Source of the DNA: Armigeres subalbatus
Lineage: Eukaryota; Arthropoda; Insecta; Diptera; Culicidae
Reading direction: 5' to 3'
Length of the DNA stretch: 64,000 bases
NCBI RefSeq assembly: GCF_024139115.2
Contig: NC_085140.1
Coordinates: 420,558,283-420,622,282 of the forward strand
The position numbers and the translations under genes are program-made. Under the pieces are notes generated by a model. It was not told the DNA's origin and did not search any database. It saw only the letters and a program-made list of their open reading frames with translations. Positions 34,401 through 41,559 of this stretch are shown in pieces; the first letter of the stretch is position 1; each line of letters opens with the position of its first letter.

Positions 34401-35916
34401 CAAATTAAAGAAGGCAAGTAGAACGTTACACTTGACTTCACACACATATTCGATTCTATTAACGTACATGTTTTTTTTTGCGAAATTCACAGGCTAACAA
34501 TTTCCTACAAAAGAAATCAACATTCTCGAGCTGGTTCACCACGCTCGAGTTATTTTTTCCTCAAGTTTGCTTAAATTAATTTCTACCTCCCTTGCTGTGT
34601 ATACGGGATATGATTAACGATGTCACTTAACAACATTTCAACCTCATAGATACACCGTAGTATACTAGAATGACTTTCTATTACGAGCGCTGCTGATATG
34701 CAGTTGATAGGTTGAACAAACTCCAGTAGAACCACTTAAAACACTCATTTCATAGGTCCCATTCTTCTTTTTCATAGTACCCCAATAAGAATCAATCAGA
34801 ATAATCCTTACCAGTAACTAGCCTTTGAGTCGATATTGTTTCCTTCGACACGTTCGGTTAGCTCATAGATTGGTGCGGTGAAATCACCTTCCTTCGGATT
34901 CCGTTCCGGTGTCTGTTGGTCGAATGTAGCCAAGTTGACATACTCCAGGCTATCCTTCAACAGTGGCACATCCATGAAGATAGTTTCGTTCACATGCGGC
35001 AGCACTGTCAACCCCAAAATGAATTTATCGTGGACCAGAGCACTCTTTAAGTCGCGCACCAACGCCGAAAATTCTTCACGATGTTCTTCGGCTTTCGGAT
35101 CAAGAATGCTGTCTCCGGAAAACAGCTTTTTGAATCCGTGCCACAGTTTTCCGGTCCATCCGCGGATGCGCTTGGGCTTAGTCTGTGGGAACTGCCACGC
35201 CAAATCCAGGCCATCGAACTCGTACGTCTTCAGTGTGGAATAAACTGAGTTAACGAAAGCTGTCCGTGATCCAGCGGACTCCAACAGCGTAAGATACTTT
35301 TCGAATGGTTTCTCCTCAGCTAAATCTTTATATCCACCAACGCTAAGCAAGACCTTCAAATTTGGATAACGACGCTTCAAAGCGGTGGCAAGACGGAACT
35401 GTCCTTTTCCTGAATCCAAATCCAGACTTTCATCAACTGCCTTCAACTTGTAGGTTTCCGGGTTTACGCCGGCAAATCCGTAGAGCAGATGGGTGCAGAA
35501 CGGCAGTGCAAGCTCAATGTCCGTAACGGTTATTTTACCCAGACCTAAAACAGAATGATTACGAAAATTGAATAATCGCTCACTCCATTTGAATGAGGTC
35601 AGCCTCTGCCGGCTGATAATCTTATTTGTTCTAGTCGCACCGACTGTTTGCCGGCTCCCACTGATAGACCTTGATTCAATTAGGCGCAGCCGCTCGTCGA
35701 AATCAATTAATCACCATCTTCCTGCTGTGCGCACTGTGTCTTGTTGTTCGCTAGAAGAATCAAGGCCGATCGTGGGATATCGAAAACCTGTCGCTCACCT
35801 TCGCGTAGAGCCATTTGCCCATCGTAGTAGCAGAGGACCTTGGGCCCGGTAGTGGCATTGTTGGCTGATACCACGGCGGCCAGGAGCAGCATGGCTCCTA
35901 CCTTGAAAAACCACAT
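3952..35916 (-). CDS. IDGF-like gene 1 (chitinase-like secreted protein), three exons
   Basis: Coding exons 35799-35916, 34812-35544 and 3952-4426 join to 1326 nt (441 aa plus stop), the usual IDGF length. Residues 1-18 are a signal peptide (MWFFKVG, then a Leu/Ala/Val core). KVLCYYDG opens the GH18 barrel. The SxGG-type motif is LSVGGY (106-111). The active-site segment [11 protein letters not shown] (149-159) has Gln157 in place of the catalytic Glu and Ala155 in place of Asp, so chitin hydrolysis is unlikely. The long insert after strand 4 ([18 protein letters not shown]) is typical of imaginal disc growth factors and mosquito bacteria-responsive proteins. N-glycosylation sequons lie at N20 and N225. 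The start is the first in-frame ATG after the promoter; an upstream TTG is in frame but is not a start. Likely role, inferred: secreted haemolymph or salivary lectin or growth factor. The 30 kb second intron is exceptional. Confidence 0.93.
4437..4839. other. no gene seen (intronic)
   Basis: AT-rich intron sequence near the acceptor of gene 1 exon 3. Nothing recognised. Confidence 0.4.
4840..5459. repeat. degenerate tandem repeat
   Basis: At least four diverged units share CTTGGAACCTATGAGGTACC, GGGGACATTTCCGTTT, CACCAAAATATGCGG and AGATGGTTATGCTATTGAAA. Spacing is irregular (about 110-250 bp) because whole blocks are missing in some units. This is an old array or a composite of one repeat family. 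Confidence 0.55.
5460..6054 (+). mobile_element. RTE-type LINE fragment, 5' piece
   Basis: The translation holds the linker between endonuclease and reverse transcriptase, best seen at 5743-5979: [15 protein letters not shown], then an [11 protein letters not shown] helix. At about 5965 the text jumps to the C-terminal part of the same family (compare 20189-20276), so the whole catalytic core is deleted. Internal stops are present, so this is a dead copy. Confidence 0.65.
6055..6185. mobile_element. small foldback MITE
   Basis: 131 bp made almost entirely of two inverted arms. CGTTTTGACTCAAACTCCGA at the left matches the reverse complement of the right end, and both arms continue through TCTCATATTCC. 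It lies within the RTE fragment. The target duplication is not clear. Confidence 0.55.
6191..6902 (+). mobile_element. (CA)n-bearing MITE, satellite-related family, copy 1
   Basis: The left end AACCCAGATTAATCCACC, followed by GCCTTTCTCG, matches 57773 and 60885. The right end (ATGGTATATAACACTATGGG, then GAGAAAGGCAAAA) matches 63490-63590. Inner ends CCTTTCTC and GAGAAAGG are inverted. It contains a single diverged unit of the 167-bp satellite (around 6640-6700, GATGCAACTTGTTGCAAG) and a CA microsatellite at 6725-6760. Confidence 0.65.
6903..7232 (+). mobile_element. RTE-type LINE fragment, 3' piece
   Basis: Continues the copy at 5460-6054. GGGGTGCAGACGGTACACGG, the CACACCGCGAAAATCGG block and the tail through GCCACTCCGGC match 20400-20680 and the reverse complement of 18526-18900. 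About 120 bp of the family is missing at the boundary with the inserted MITEs. Confidence 0.65.
7233..8331. other. no gene seen (intronic)
   Basis: AT-rich intron DNA. A loose inverted pair, GATTAATCAGG at about 7600 and CCTGATTAATC at about 7687, may mark an old MITE. Long T and A runs lie at 8030-8110. Confidence 0.35.
8332..8619 (-). mobile_element. Helitron-like non-autonomous element
   Basis: Read on the minus strand it begins TCTATATTATAAAAATGAG and ends with an imperfect hairpin (ACCCGGGCAAAGCTGGGT) followed about 10 nt later by CTAG. It sits between A and T. These are the terminal hallmarks of Helitrons. It is 288 bp, with no coding capacity. A second, truncated copy is at 9707-9956. 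Confidence 0.5.
8620..8976. other. no gene seen (intronic)
   Basis: AT-rich, no recognisable feature. Confidence 0.35.
8977..9706 (+). mobile_element. Jockey-type LINE fragment, broken
   Basis: Frames at 9023-9358 and 9504-9706 encode a piece between endonuclease and RT ([14 protein letters not shown]) and the RT start ([23 protein letters not shown]). Frameshifts and missing blocks show it is dead. It stops abruptly where Helitron-like DNA begins. Confidence 0.55.
9707..9956 (-). mobile_element. truncated Helitron-like copy
   Basis: About 240 bp, a close match to 8380-8619 in the same orientation. It has the TC-start end (TTCTATATAATAAAAATGAG on the minus strand) but lacks the CTAG end, which is replaced by LINE sequence. 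Confidence 0.5.
9969..10391 (+). repeat. repeat family copy shared with 28329-33066
   Basis: Collinear with the reverse complement of 33066-32944 joined to 28661-28329: ATGAGCATTTTGACATT, CTCAAGCACTAAT, GGTTGCATAGCAACATATATG, CATAACTAAGAAACGG. It ends CAACGTCTGCAGGGTCATCTGT, where the other copy ends in CTAGT, a Helitron-like 3' end. This copy shows the empty site of the 4.28 kb insertion in the other one. Confidence 0.6.
10565..10569 (+). other. BEL target-site duplication, left
   Basis: ATGGT, repeated at 26188-26192. A five-base duplication is normal for BEL/Pao integrases. Confidence 0.85.
10570..11082 (+). repeat. BEL 5' LTR
   Basis: Starts TGTTAAATGCGC and ends CGCCAACA. Contains TATATATA at about 10920 and AATAAAG near the 3' end. 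It differs from the 3' LTR at only about five positions (near 10756 and 10801-10812). No convincing primer-binding site was recognised just after it. Confidence 0.92.
11110..11814 (+). pseudogene. BEL first open frame with a PHD finger
   Basis: A 234-codon ATG-started frame. Residues 1-145 are basic and low in complexity. Residues 152-196 are a complete C4HC3 PHD finger: C152, C154, C168, C171, H176, C179, C193, C196, with the Trp two residues before the seventh ligand. PHD fingers in known proteins read histone tails. In a BEL gag region one could bind chromatin or guide integration, but that is inference. The frame stops at 11814, where a gag reading frame would be expected to continue into a Lys/Glu-rich coiled-coil-like stretch (11820-11905), so it is probably truncated by mutation. 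This is a mobile-element gene, not a host gene. Confidence 0.75.
11815..12240 (+). pseudogene. BEL gag, broken middle part
   Basis: Carries a Lys/Glu/Leu-rich, probably coiled-coil segment (about 11820-11900) and a 60-codon acidic frame (11906-12088) in a different frame from the gag part that follows. At least one frameshift and stops separate these from the PHD frame upstream. Confidence 0.55.
12241..14254 (+). pseudogene. BEL gag-protease region
   Basis: One frame runs from 12241 and is interrupted by a single in-frame TAG at 12499-12501. It then stays open to the TTAA at 14255, where a foldback element was inserted; the 104 further bases to a stop are foldback sequence. From 12541 it has a capsid-like helical domain ([19 protein letters not shown]) characteristic of BEL gag (DUF1759 type). 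Next come Cys/His clusters ([20 protein letters not shown]; about 13306-13460) and the aspartic protease motif FIDDGSEL at about 13690-13707, the Pao-type DDGS active site. Mobile-element gene, inactive in this copy. Confidence 0.8.
14255..14258 (+). other. TTAA target site, left
   Basis: TTAA at the left edge of the foldback element, repeated at 21925-21928. Taking out the insert plus one TTAA leaves the BEL reading frame open across the junction, which supports precise insertion. Confidence 0.85.
14568..17135 (+). repeat. 145-bp tandem array, left arm, about 18 copies
   Basis: The unit includes GGCGCTAGTGTATATGGGAA, GGGTCAAATATTTCGGAATC, AGCTGCCGTCTTCTACAATT and GGCCAAAACCATACTGTCG. Spacing is 145 bp over most of the array. 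Units after about 16270 are more diverged and some are shortened. The period is not a multiple of three, yet long open frames arise by frame rotation; they are not genes. Confidence 0.9.
17150..18205. repeat. 24-bp minisatellite
   Basis: The repeat is based on GGAATTCCTCC followed by GGAAGTTCCTCCA, period 24, best conserved at 17300-17900 and decaying on both sides. Because 24 is a multiple of three, several frames stay open. The minus strand reads 217 codons of a Glu/Leu/Pro octad (LPEEFLEE) at 17371-18024. Confidence 0.85.
18510..18925 (-). mobile_element. RTE LINE 3' end, 5'-truncated
   Basis: Read on the minus strand, it encodes the C-terminal part ([38 protein letters not shown]) and ends in a short ATAA-type tail (18500-18530), as RTE elements do. 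It lies head to head with the copy at 19190-20676. Confidence 0.75.
19190..20676 (+). mobile_element. RTE LINE, internally deleted and 3'-truncated
   Basis: Begins with the endonuclease ([28 protein letters not shown]; 19205-19578). It then jumps at about 19610 to the RT second half ([20 protein letters not shown]; about 19815-19885) and to the C-terminal domain (20051-20676, [34 protein letters not shown]). Several frameshifts and stops are present. The FADD catalytic loop region is damaged at about 19925. Confidence 0.75.
20677..20894. other. foldback internal spacer
   Basis: AT-rich DNA containing a diverged repeat of its own (TTTCAATTTCCAAGATAAAGTATC, in part, and TTTCCAAAACAATGTATCAAC). 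No coding frame. Confidence 0.4.
20895..21620 (-). repeat. 145-bp tandem array, right arm, five to six copies
   Basis: Same unit as 14568-17135 in inverted orientation. The ATTTGACCCAACGAGTATTC blocks are spaced 145 bp apart. Much shorter than the left array, so array length has changed independently in the two arms. Confidence 0.9.
21925..21928 (+). other. TTAA target site, right
   Basis: Duplicate of 14255-14258. BEL coding sequence resumes immediately after. Confidence 0.85.
21929..22334 (+). pseudogene. BEL reverse transcriptase, N-terminal part
   Basis: Encodes the Pao-type approach to the RT domain ([53 protein letters not shown]). It is interrupted at 22335 by a hAT-type MITE. Confidence 0.85.
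22335..22724. mobile_element. hAT-type MITE, 390 bp
   Basis: Ends CAGGCTTGTAAAATGTCAT and (reverse complement of the right end) CAGTGTTGTCAAATGTCAT. Flanked by the 8-bp duplication GGCCTGAC (22327-22334, 22725-22732). Inserted in the BEL reverse transcriptase, so younger than the BEL insertion or present in its source copy. Confidence 0.8.
22733..23420 (+). pseudogene. BEL reverse transcriptase, catalytic part
   Basis: Encodes the palm: [16 protein letters not shown] (first catalytic Asp) and HYVDDMLIS with YVDD at 23027-23038. The frame is lost at about 23215 and the RT-RNase H connection continues in other frames to 23420. Confidence 0.85.
23421..25253 (+). pseudogene. BEL RNase H and integrase
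   Basis: A 610-codon open stretch with a non-ATG start. It begins with the RNase H region ([28 protein letters not shown]). The integrase follows: HRRFLHQNH plus CQVC as the zinc-binding domain, then catalytic D in GVDYFGP (about 24764), D in YSDRGTNF (about 24942) and E in GGAWERL (about 25090), 49 residues apart, as in BEL/Pao integrases. A frameshift at about 25247 separates it from the C-terminal domain. Confidence 0.85.
25247..25723 (+). pseudogene. BEL integrase C-terminal domain
   Basis: Starts [13 protein letters not shown] and continues with [22 protein letters not shown] and [19 protein letters not shown] (DUF5641 type, common after BEL integrases). The frame runs past the purine tract into the 3' LTR. 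Confidence 0.8.
25664..25674 (+). other. BEL polypurine tract
   Basis: GATGGGGGGAG directly before the TG of the 3' LTR; primes plus-strand DNA synthesis in the family. Confidence 0.75.
25675..26187 (+). repeat. BEL 3' LTR
   Basis: 513 bp, same ends as the 5' LTR. Followed by the target duplication ATGGT at 26188-26192. Confidence 0.92.
26332..28225 (+). mobile_element. Helitron-like element with 146-bp repeats
   Basis: Begins TCTATATATATAAAAACC after an A and ends GGTACATAAAGCTAG before a T, the expected Helitron termini. Near the left end are three closely similar units of 146 bp (GGTACAGACATTCTC at 26401, 26547 and 26693) and further diverged units to about 27400, all containing CCGATTTCAACCAAATTTGG. 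A block rich in ATGATTA lies at 27410-27690. No Rep/helicase is seen, so non-autonomous. Confidence 0.5.
28329..28661 (-). repeat. Helitron-like end, outer part of an interrupted copy
   Basis: Read on the minus strand it ends CGTCTGCCGGGTCATCTAG before a T. Its other half is 32938-33066, separated by the 4.28 kb element. A short TACAAA repeat lies at 28638-28660, next to the insertion point. Confidence 0.5.
29884..30994. mobile_element. hAT-type element, 1.1 kb
   Basis: Ends CAGTGATCCCCAAAGTGCGG and, inverted, CAGTGGTCCCCAGCATGC, with CGGCCCGC blocks just inside both ends. Perfect 8-bp target duplication CTCTAACA (29876-29883, 30995-31002). No transposase seen. Confidence 0.88.
31003..32520. 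other. interior of the 4.28 kb element, no gene
   Basis: AT-rich. A 66-codon frame at 31467-31667 and others are short and resemble nothing I know. Confidence 0.35.
32938..33066 (-). repeat. Helitron-like family, second part of the interrupted copy
   Basis: Continues 28329-28661. Matches 9969-10085 in reverse complement (TGAGTTATGCTTTCAATC, ATGCTCATTTATGAAC). Confidence 0.5.
33067..33900 (+). mobile_element. LINE remnants
   Basis: 33459-33641 encodes an RT turn ([18 protein letters not shown]). 33690-33770 encodes a Cys-rich tail ([18 protein letters not shown]) of the kind found at the C-terminus of R1/I-type LINE proteins. Both are short and broken. Confidence 0.45.
33901..34811. other. 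no gene seen (intron end near exon 2)
   Basis: AT-rich intron DNA next to the donor of gene 1 exon 2. Nothing recognised. Confidence 0.4.
34812..35544 (-). CDS. IDGF-like gene 1, exon 2
   Basis: Acceptor CTGTTTTAG before 35544; donor TG|GTAAGG after 34812. Encodes residues 40-284: [20 protein letters not shown], the altered active site [11 protein letters not shown], and the IDGF insert. Confidence 0.95.
35545..35798 (-). other. intron 1 of IDGF-like gene 1
   Basis: 254 bp, phase 1, donor GAAG|GTGAGC, acceptor TTTTAG. The corresponding intron of the paralogue is 9,266 bp. Confidence 0.9.
35799..35916 (-). CDS. IDGF-like gene 1, exon 1
   Basis: Signal peptide and start of the mature protein ([15 protein letters not shown]). 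ATG at 35916-35914. Confidence 0.93.
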
Positions 35917-36015
35917 CTTCACACTTCTCAACTACACTATCAAACAGTCACAACTTCGCTTCTAAAATACTGAGTGCACGAGTCAACCTTGATGGGAACG
36001 TCCTGTTCGAAGAAC

Positions 36016-36059
36016 TGAGATCAACTAAGGAGTCGCTCGCGCGGGATGATCGTTTTATA
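36016..36059 (-). promoter_or_regulatory. core promoter of IDGF-like gene 1
   Basis: TATAAAA on the minus strand at 36059-36053. Initiator-like TTAGTT (A at 36026, 33 nt from the TATA start) and TCAGTT (A at 36016) lie downstream. The 5' UTR would be about 100-110 nt. Confidence 0.6.
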
Positions 36060-36559
36060 TTGGTACTAGAACCGTTTGTTAGTCGTTCAAATTTAAAGGA
36101 ACTCATTCTCACTTTTAGATCCTCTCCAGTGACGATGCTCGGGTTTGTGTGTTATTCATATATTATGATTGATTAAGTGTTGATGGACCACTTGATTGCG
36201 GGATTGTTTATGTTTAGTTGTAAAATAAAATTGAAGAAAGAATGATACGTGATTCACACATCTATCGTTGTGAGGTATAATGTGATAAGCTTCTAGAGAA
36301 AGGTTAATTACAGAATATGGTGTTTCAAACATTGATTCACTATATTTCAACTTACTTAGCTGACATGGAAAACACTTGTTTTGCATTTTCACAAATTTCC
36401 ATTTGTATTAAAATTTCAGAATATCATGGCCTGAAGTGATTCAATAGCATTAGATATGCTTCATCGCAAACCAAACTCGAGCGTTCAATAGGAAACAATG
36501 AGGCAGGATTCACCGTCGTTGCATGCAAATTGACTAAGGGTAAGTGAAAAAAATGTGCA
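36060..36559. other. no gene seen (upstream of gene 1)
   Basis: AT-rich upstream DNA between the gene 1 promoter and the LINE. Any enhancers are not recognisable. Confidence 0.4.
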
Positions 36560-37584
36560 AGAATTATTGCGCACATATGTGTGTACACACTCTCACACAC
36601 AGACTTTACCTTTAGGGCAGCAGGGACTATATCCAAGGGCTTAACGACCCCTCCCCACGGCCGCTGCGAGTTAGGGGGCCTGCCAAAAAGCTGCATGTGT
36701 CCGCAAGCAGGCCCTATCAAAGCGACCGTGTGCCACTTAAATCGCACAGGAGCCCAAGGAGTGCCAATTGACACATCAGGGTTAATGTCAGCGAGATCCT
36801 GACTATGGCATTCTGGCCGCGTGTTAATGGACCTTGTCTTGGATATCGTAATATTGTTAAAGCGAGGGCTGGCAGTCTGACATTCTACTCTCTTAGCAGA
36901 GCCGAGTGACACTAACTCGAAACGGCAAGAGGGCTAATGGCTAGGCTGTCTCCCATCCCTAAAATCATGGCGGGCCTTGTAGCACGCTGTCCAATCCTGC
37001 CATCAAGCTTTGCCTGCTGGGTGTAGGCTCAGATGCCCTTTCCTGACTTGCGCTGATATGGCTCTGAACACGTAAGTGTCAACCCTTGCATGGCCTCCCT
37101 GCATGCCGTAAGGATTCGATGGCAGCCACCCAATTACAATGCATGAAGCTAAAAATAATTCTTTTGGAGGTGGTAAACCCCTTTGCCAAGGGGGGTTTGA
37201 TGAGGTCTCTTCCCAGGGAGGCGGAGAGCGAAGTAACGGAGGCTGCAACTAGCAGTATCGGAGTCTCCCCATCAGTGACGGGGTACAGCCCTTTCAGCAC
37301 GCTCGGAGGGCCAAGGGCCACTATCCGGGATGATATCATCAAGTTCGTGAACGCAAGGCACACCATTAGTAAGGAACTGAAACAGAACCTTCGGATGCAC
37401 CGCCAGGCTGTTCGAGTCGTAAGATAAGAACAGGATGTGTTTATCAGACGGGTGGAAGAGAGAAGGTCGACAAAGGTACCCATACTGATGCCTTCTCCTT
37501 TCTTGGAGGAGCGACTATGGCCCAAGAGGCGATTGATTTCGCCCTGACGGCCAACGAAGAAAAGACTGCGCCTAACCCGAAACG

Positions 37585-40079
37585 TAGGGCTTCCATTTTT
37601 CCCGGGAATCAACTTCCCGGAAAACGGGAAATTGAATAATAATTTTCCGAGATTTACCGGGATCCCGGGAAATAAAAAAAACTCTAGAAACTAGTTCAAA
37701 ATCGTAGTTTAAATTTTGTCGTAAAATGTGATTTTGAAAATATACATTCGACATCAGTGAGGTTTGCTATTTTATCCTCAAATGATGAAAAAGTTGTTGA
37801 AAGCATGAGACAGTTTTTGTTCAGTTCGTTCCATGTCATAAGTATCAGCATCTGCTCTGGCTCAGGAGTAAGATCTGCAGTGTCCTGATGAGCTCCACTA
37901 TGTGCTACTTTAACATATTTTTATTTTAAAAACTTTATCAGGTTGTATCCGTATTTTTTACAGTTTTTGGACAACGACGGGAGATTCTTTTCTATAATCG
38001 CCAAAATATTCCTAACATGAACTATTCTTATACTCGACGACTTTTTTTAGTGCATAGAATCTTCTAGTCAACTTTGAAGGATAAACCATTTTTATTCATG
38101 TACGTCCACTTGAACACATTTTATATGTAGATGAATGAAATATTTGAAATGAGAATTCTTCCATTCGAAATAAAAAAGAGCTTTCAGACGAGTGCTTGAT
38201 TGTCGTACTTTAATGATCCTGACTATAACATTGTATTCAGTTAAACTTTGCTTGAAATGCCGAACAGACATTATCAAAAGTTTGCGAGACATTGCAAAAG
38301 TTTGCGAGTATTTGTTGTTCATTCATTTATTTAGTCTACATCTATACAGATAACACTGAATCAACAATTTGACGCCACAATACACGGTTCGAGGCCGCAT
38401 CTCTCCATCCTCGAATACGCCCCACGCTCGCCAAGTCGTTCTGCACCTGGTCTGCCCATCTCGCTCGCTGCGCTCCACGTCGTCTCGTACCTGCCGGATC
38501 GGAAGCGAACACCATCTTTGCAGGGTTGTTGTCCGGCATTCTTGCAACATGCCCTGCCCATCGTACCCTTCCGGCTTTAGCTACCTTCTGGATACTGGGT
38601 TCGCCGTAGAGCTGGGCGAGCTCAAGGTTCATTCTTCGCCGCCACACACCGTCTTCTTGTACACCGCCAAAGATGGTCCTAAGCACCCGTCTCTCGAATA
38701 CTCCGAGTGCTTGCAAGTCCTCCTCGAGCATTGTCCATGTTTCATGTCCGTAGAGGACTACCGGTCTTATTAACGTCTTGTACATGACACATTTGGTGCG
38801 GTGGCGAATCTTTTCGACCGCAGTTTCTTCTGGAGCCCGTAGTAGGCCCGACTTCCACAGATGATGCGCCTTCGTATTTCACGACTAACGTTGTTGTCAG
38901 CCGTTAGCAAGGATCCGAGGTAGACAAATTCCTCGACCACCTCGAAGGTATCCCCGTCTATCGTAACACTGCTTCCCAGGCGGACCCTGTCGCGCTCGGT
39001 TCCACCCACAAGCATGTACTTTGTCTTTGACGCATTCACCACCAGTCCAACTTTTGTTGCTTCACGTTTCAGGCGGGTGTACAGTTCTGCCACCTTTGCA
39101 AATGTTCGGCCGACAATGTCCATGTCATCCGCGAAGCAAATAAATTGACTGGATCTGTTGAAAATCGTACCCCGGCTGTTACACCCGGCTCTCCGCATGA
39201 CACCTTCTAGCGCAATGTTGAACAACAGGCACGAAAGTCCATCACCTTGTCTTAGTCCCCGGCGCGATTCGAACGGACTGGAGTGTTCGCCTGAGATCTT
39301 CACACAGTTTTGCACACCATCCACCGTTGCTTTGATCAGTCTGGTAAGCTTTCCAGGAAGCTGTTCTCGTCCATAATTTGTTGTAAGTCCATAATTTGTT
39401 GTAAGAGTATTTGTTGTAAGACAGTTGTAATGATCGCATACTAAAAGACATACAATCTGTTTTTCCATCAAGATCTGTTAGCCCACCAATATATAAAATA
39501 TTCAAATAAAATATTTCAGAAATATAAAAAAATACAAACGAGTCTTCAAAATATGAGTGTGTTCGGAAATTGAATTAAAAAGGATTAATGGTCTTAATAA
39601 ACCTTTGACAATAATAGGACAAACCTGCCAAAGCGGTCACTTCTATTGCCTGAATAACTGCGAACATTGATAGTTCTGCTGTTTCACCACAGACACTAAA
39701 TTTTTATTTCGACTTCACAACACTTATCGACGATTGAACCTACTGAATAAACGAACAATAGATACAAACTGGTTTTTTGTCTCGCCTCTCTTCAACACGT
39801 ATTGGAATGCACCGTATGATTCTGTAACATTTTCAGTTATAACTGAAATTCTTAAAATTTAAAAGTGAAATTAATAGTGACATGATGCTAGTAAAAAAAT
39901 TTAATTGATACCCCAAAATCCGTTATCATCAAATTTAAAAAAATAAGGCAAGTATTACAAAATATTTCAGTATGTTAGTTTCCCAGGAAATTCGGGAAAC
40001 TGATACAAAAAATCCCCGGAATCGGGAATCCCGAGAAATATGATTTCCCGGGAAATCGTTTCCGGGAATGGAAGCCCTA
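37585..40079. mobile_element. hAT-like element with CCCGGGAA-rich ends
   Basis: Terminal repeats start TAGGGCTTCCATT and continue into CCCGGGAA-rich subterminal DNA on both sides. The flanking 8-mers CCGAAACG (37577-37584) and CCGAAACA (40080-40087) differ at one base, a hAT-like duplication. The interior carries an RTE copy (38319-39404) and no transposase. Confidence 0.75.
38319..39404 (-). mobile_element. RTE LINE, 5'-truncated, with 13-bp target duplication
   Basis: GAGTATTTGTTGT flanks it at 38306-38318 and 39405-39417. The minus strand encodes the RT second half ([29 protein letters not shown]), then, after one frameshift near 38800, the C-terminal domain ([31 protein letters not shown]). 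It ends in a TAAATGAATGAA tail, as RTE elements do. At the 5' junction the 18-mer GTCCATAATTTGTTGTAA is duplicated (39369-39404). Confidence 0.85.
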
Positions 40080-40421
40080 CCGAAACAGTTCAGGCAGCAA
40101 TCCGGCGAAGGCGCTCAGAGCAAAGCCAAACGACGTGCGACCATAAAGGCCAAACGTTGTATGGACGGAGCAGATTGGGGTGCAAAGGAGCCCGCAGGGC
40201 GTCGACCCGAGAAGGTGACTTCTCGGCCCAAAAAGGCGAAAGGCACCAACCAGGCGCAAGTCACCGTGCCGCAAGAGGGTACCAGCCGGTCTGTGTCATC
40301 GGCACAAGGGACCAAAAATCCCTGGCAGCTGGTCAGTAGGGCAAAGCGGAAGTCAAACGCATCTCGACCCGCAAATAAAGATAAGGACAGAGGCGAGTCT
40401 TTGTTGGTGAAAACTGATAAG

Positions 40422-40866
40422 AAAAGAAAGAAGGCACTTCAGAGGATTCAAAATAAAATTTTGAAAATGATTCTGAAGTTGCCTCCGTGGTATAGTACCA
40501 ATGAACTTCATGGAATTTCTAATATTGAGACATTGCAACAAATGTCCAACAAAATAATTTCCAAATTTAGACAAAAATCGTTGCAATCTTCTATTGCAAC
40601 GATTAACTCCTTGTACCCTTAGTTTAAATTAGGTTAGGTTTAGTTTAAGTTAAAACACATTGTAATTCCTACATGGTGCAATTCAACCAGAGGAAAAATT
40701 CTAACTGCCAGAGGCAATTGAAATGTATTAATATTAACTAAAAAGTAACATAGCAAATAAGGATGATAGTGTTAAGAAAACACGGAACACCTAGTCTAAG
40801 AGATGAATGCATGTATTAGATAATTAACAAATAAAATTAAATAAAATAAATATTAAAAAAAAAACG
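40422..40866 (+). mobile_element. Jockey LINE 3' end with poly(A)
   Basis: Encodes a Jockey RT C-terminus (ALQRIQNKILKMILKLPPWY, then SLYP and stop at about 40621), a 3' UTR and a poly(A) run (40855-40864). CTGATAAG flanks it (40414-40421, 40867-40874). Severely 5'-truncated. Confidence 0.8.
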
Positions 40867-41559
40867 CTGATAAGGAAAAGTACGCTGCAGTCCTTGAATC
40901 GATGCGGGCGGCCGAAACGCTTTCGGCGCTGAGTCAGGACGTGCGAAGCGTCAGACGCATCAAGACCGGTGGAATGATCTTGGTTCTGAAACGCGGAGCG
41001 CAGGCTAGTACGACTGACTACAGGAAGCTGGCCCAAGAGGTGTTGGGTGACGACGCCGAGGTGAGGGCGTTGGAGGCGGAAGTGACCCTCCAGTACAAGA
41101 AACTGGACGAGGTCACGAACGCGGACGACGTTGTTTCTGCCATCAAAGACCAGTGCGGTACAGAATTCGAGAAGACCTATGTACGCCTAAGAGGCGGTTC
41201 CTTTGATAGGCAGGTGGCCTACCTTAGGTTACCGGTTGCGGAAGCCAAAAAGGTAATGGAGCGAGGAAAGTTGAAGATCGGCTGGTCAGTATGCCCAGTG
41301 AGCAAACTCCACTCGCCTTCAGTGGACAGGTGCTATCGGTGCTTAGAGTTGGTGCACAAGTCTTACAACTGTAAGGGCCCAGACCGCAGCAATCTGTGTC
41401 GTCGTTGTGGTGCTGAAGGGCACAAGGCGCAGGAATGCGATAAGGCACCAAAGTGCCTCATATGCGCCAGCAAAACGCAAGCCTGTAACCACGTTATGGG
41501 TGGATCTTCGTGTCCCATCGGAGAGACAAACAAGAACGAATCTGCTGCTGCGGCAGTCG

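Larger units (their letters stand above)
4427..34811 (-). other. 30,385-bp intron 2 of IDGF-like gene 1, filled with mobile elements
   Basis: Donor TG|GTAAGG at 34811 and acceptor CACAG at 4427, phase 2, both canonical. The same intron in the tandem paralogue is 54 bp (46222-46275). Most of the length is explained by BEL/Pao, RTE and Jockey-like LINE pieces, Helitron-like DNA, a TTAA foldback, a 4.28 kb inverted-repeat element and a hAT copy. That both exons are spliced together across this distance is inferred from the intact reading frame and phase. Confidence 0.85.
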
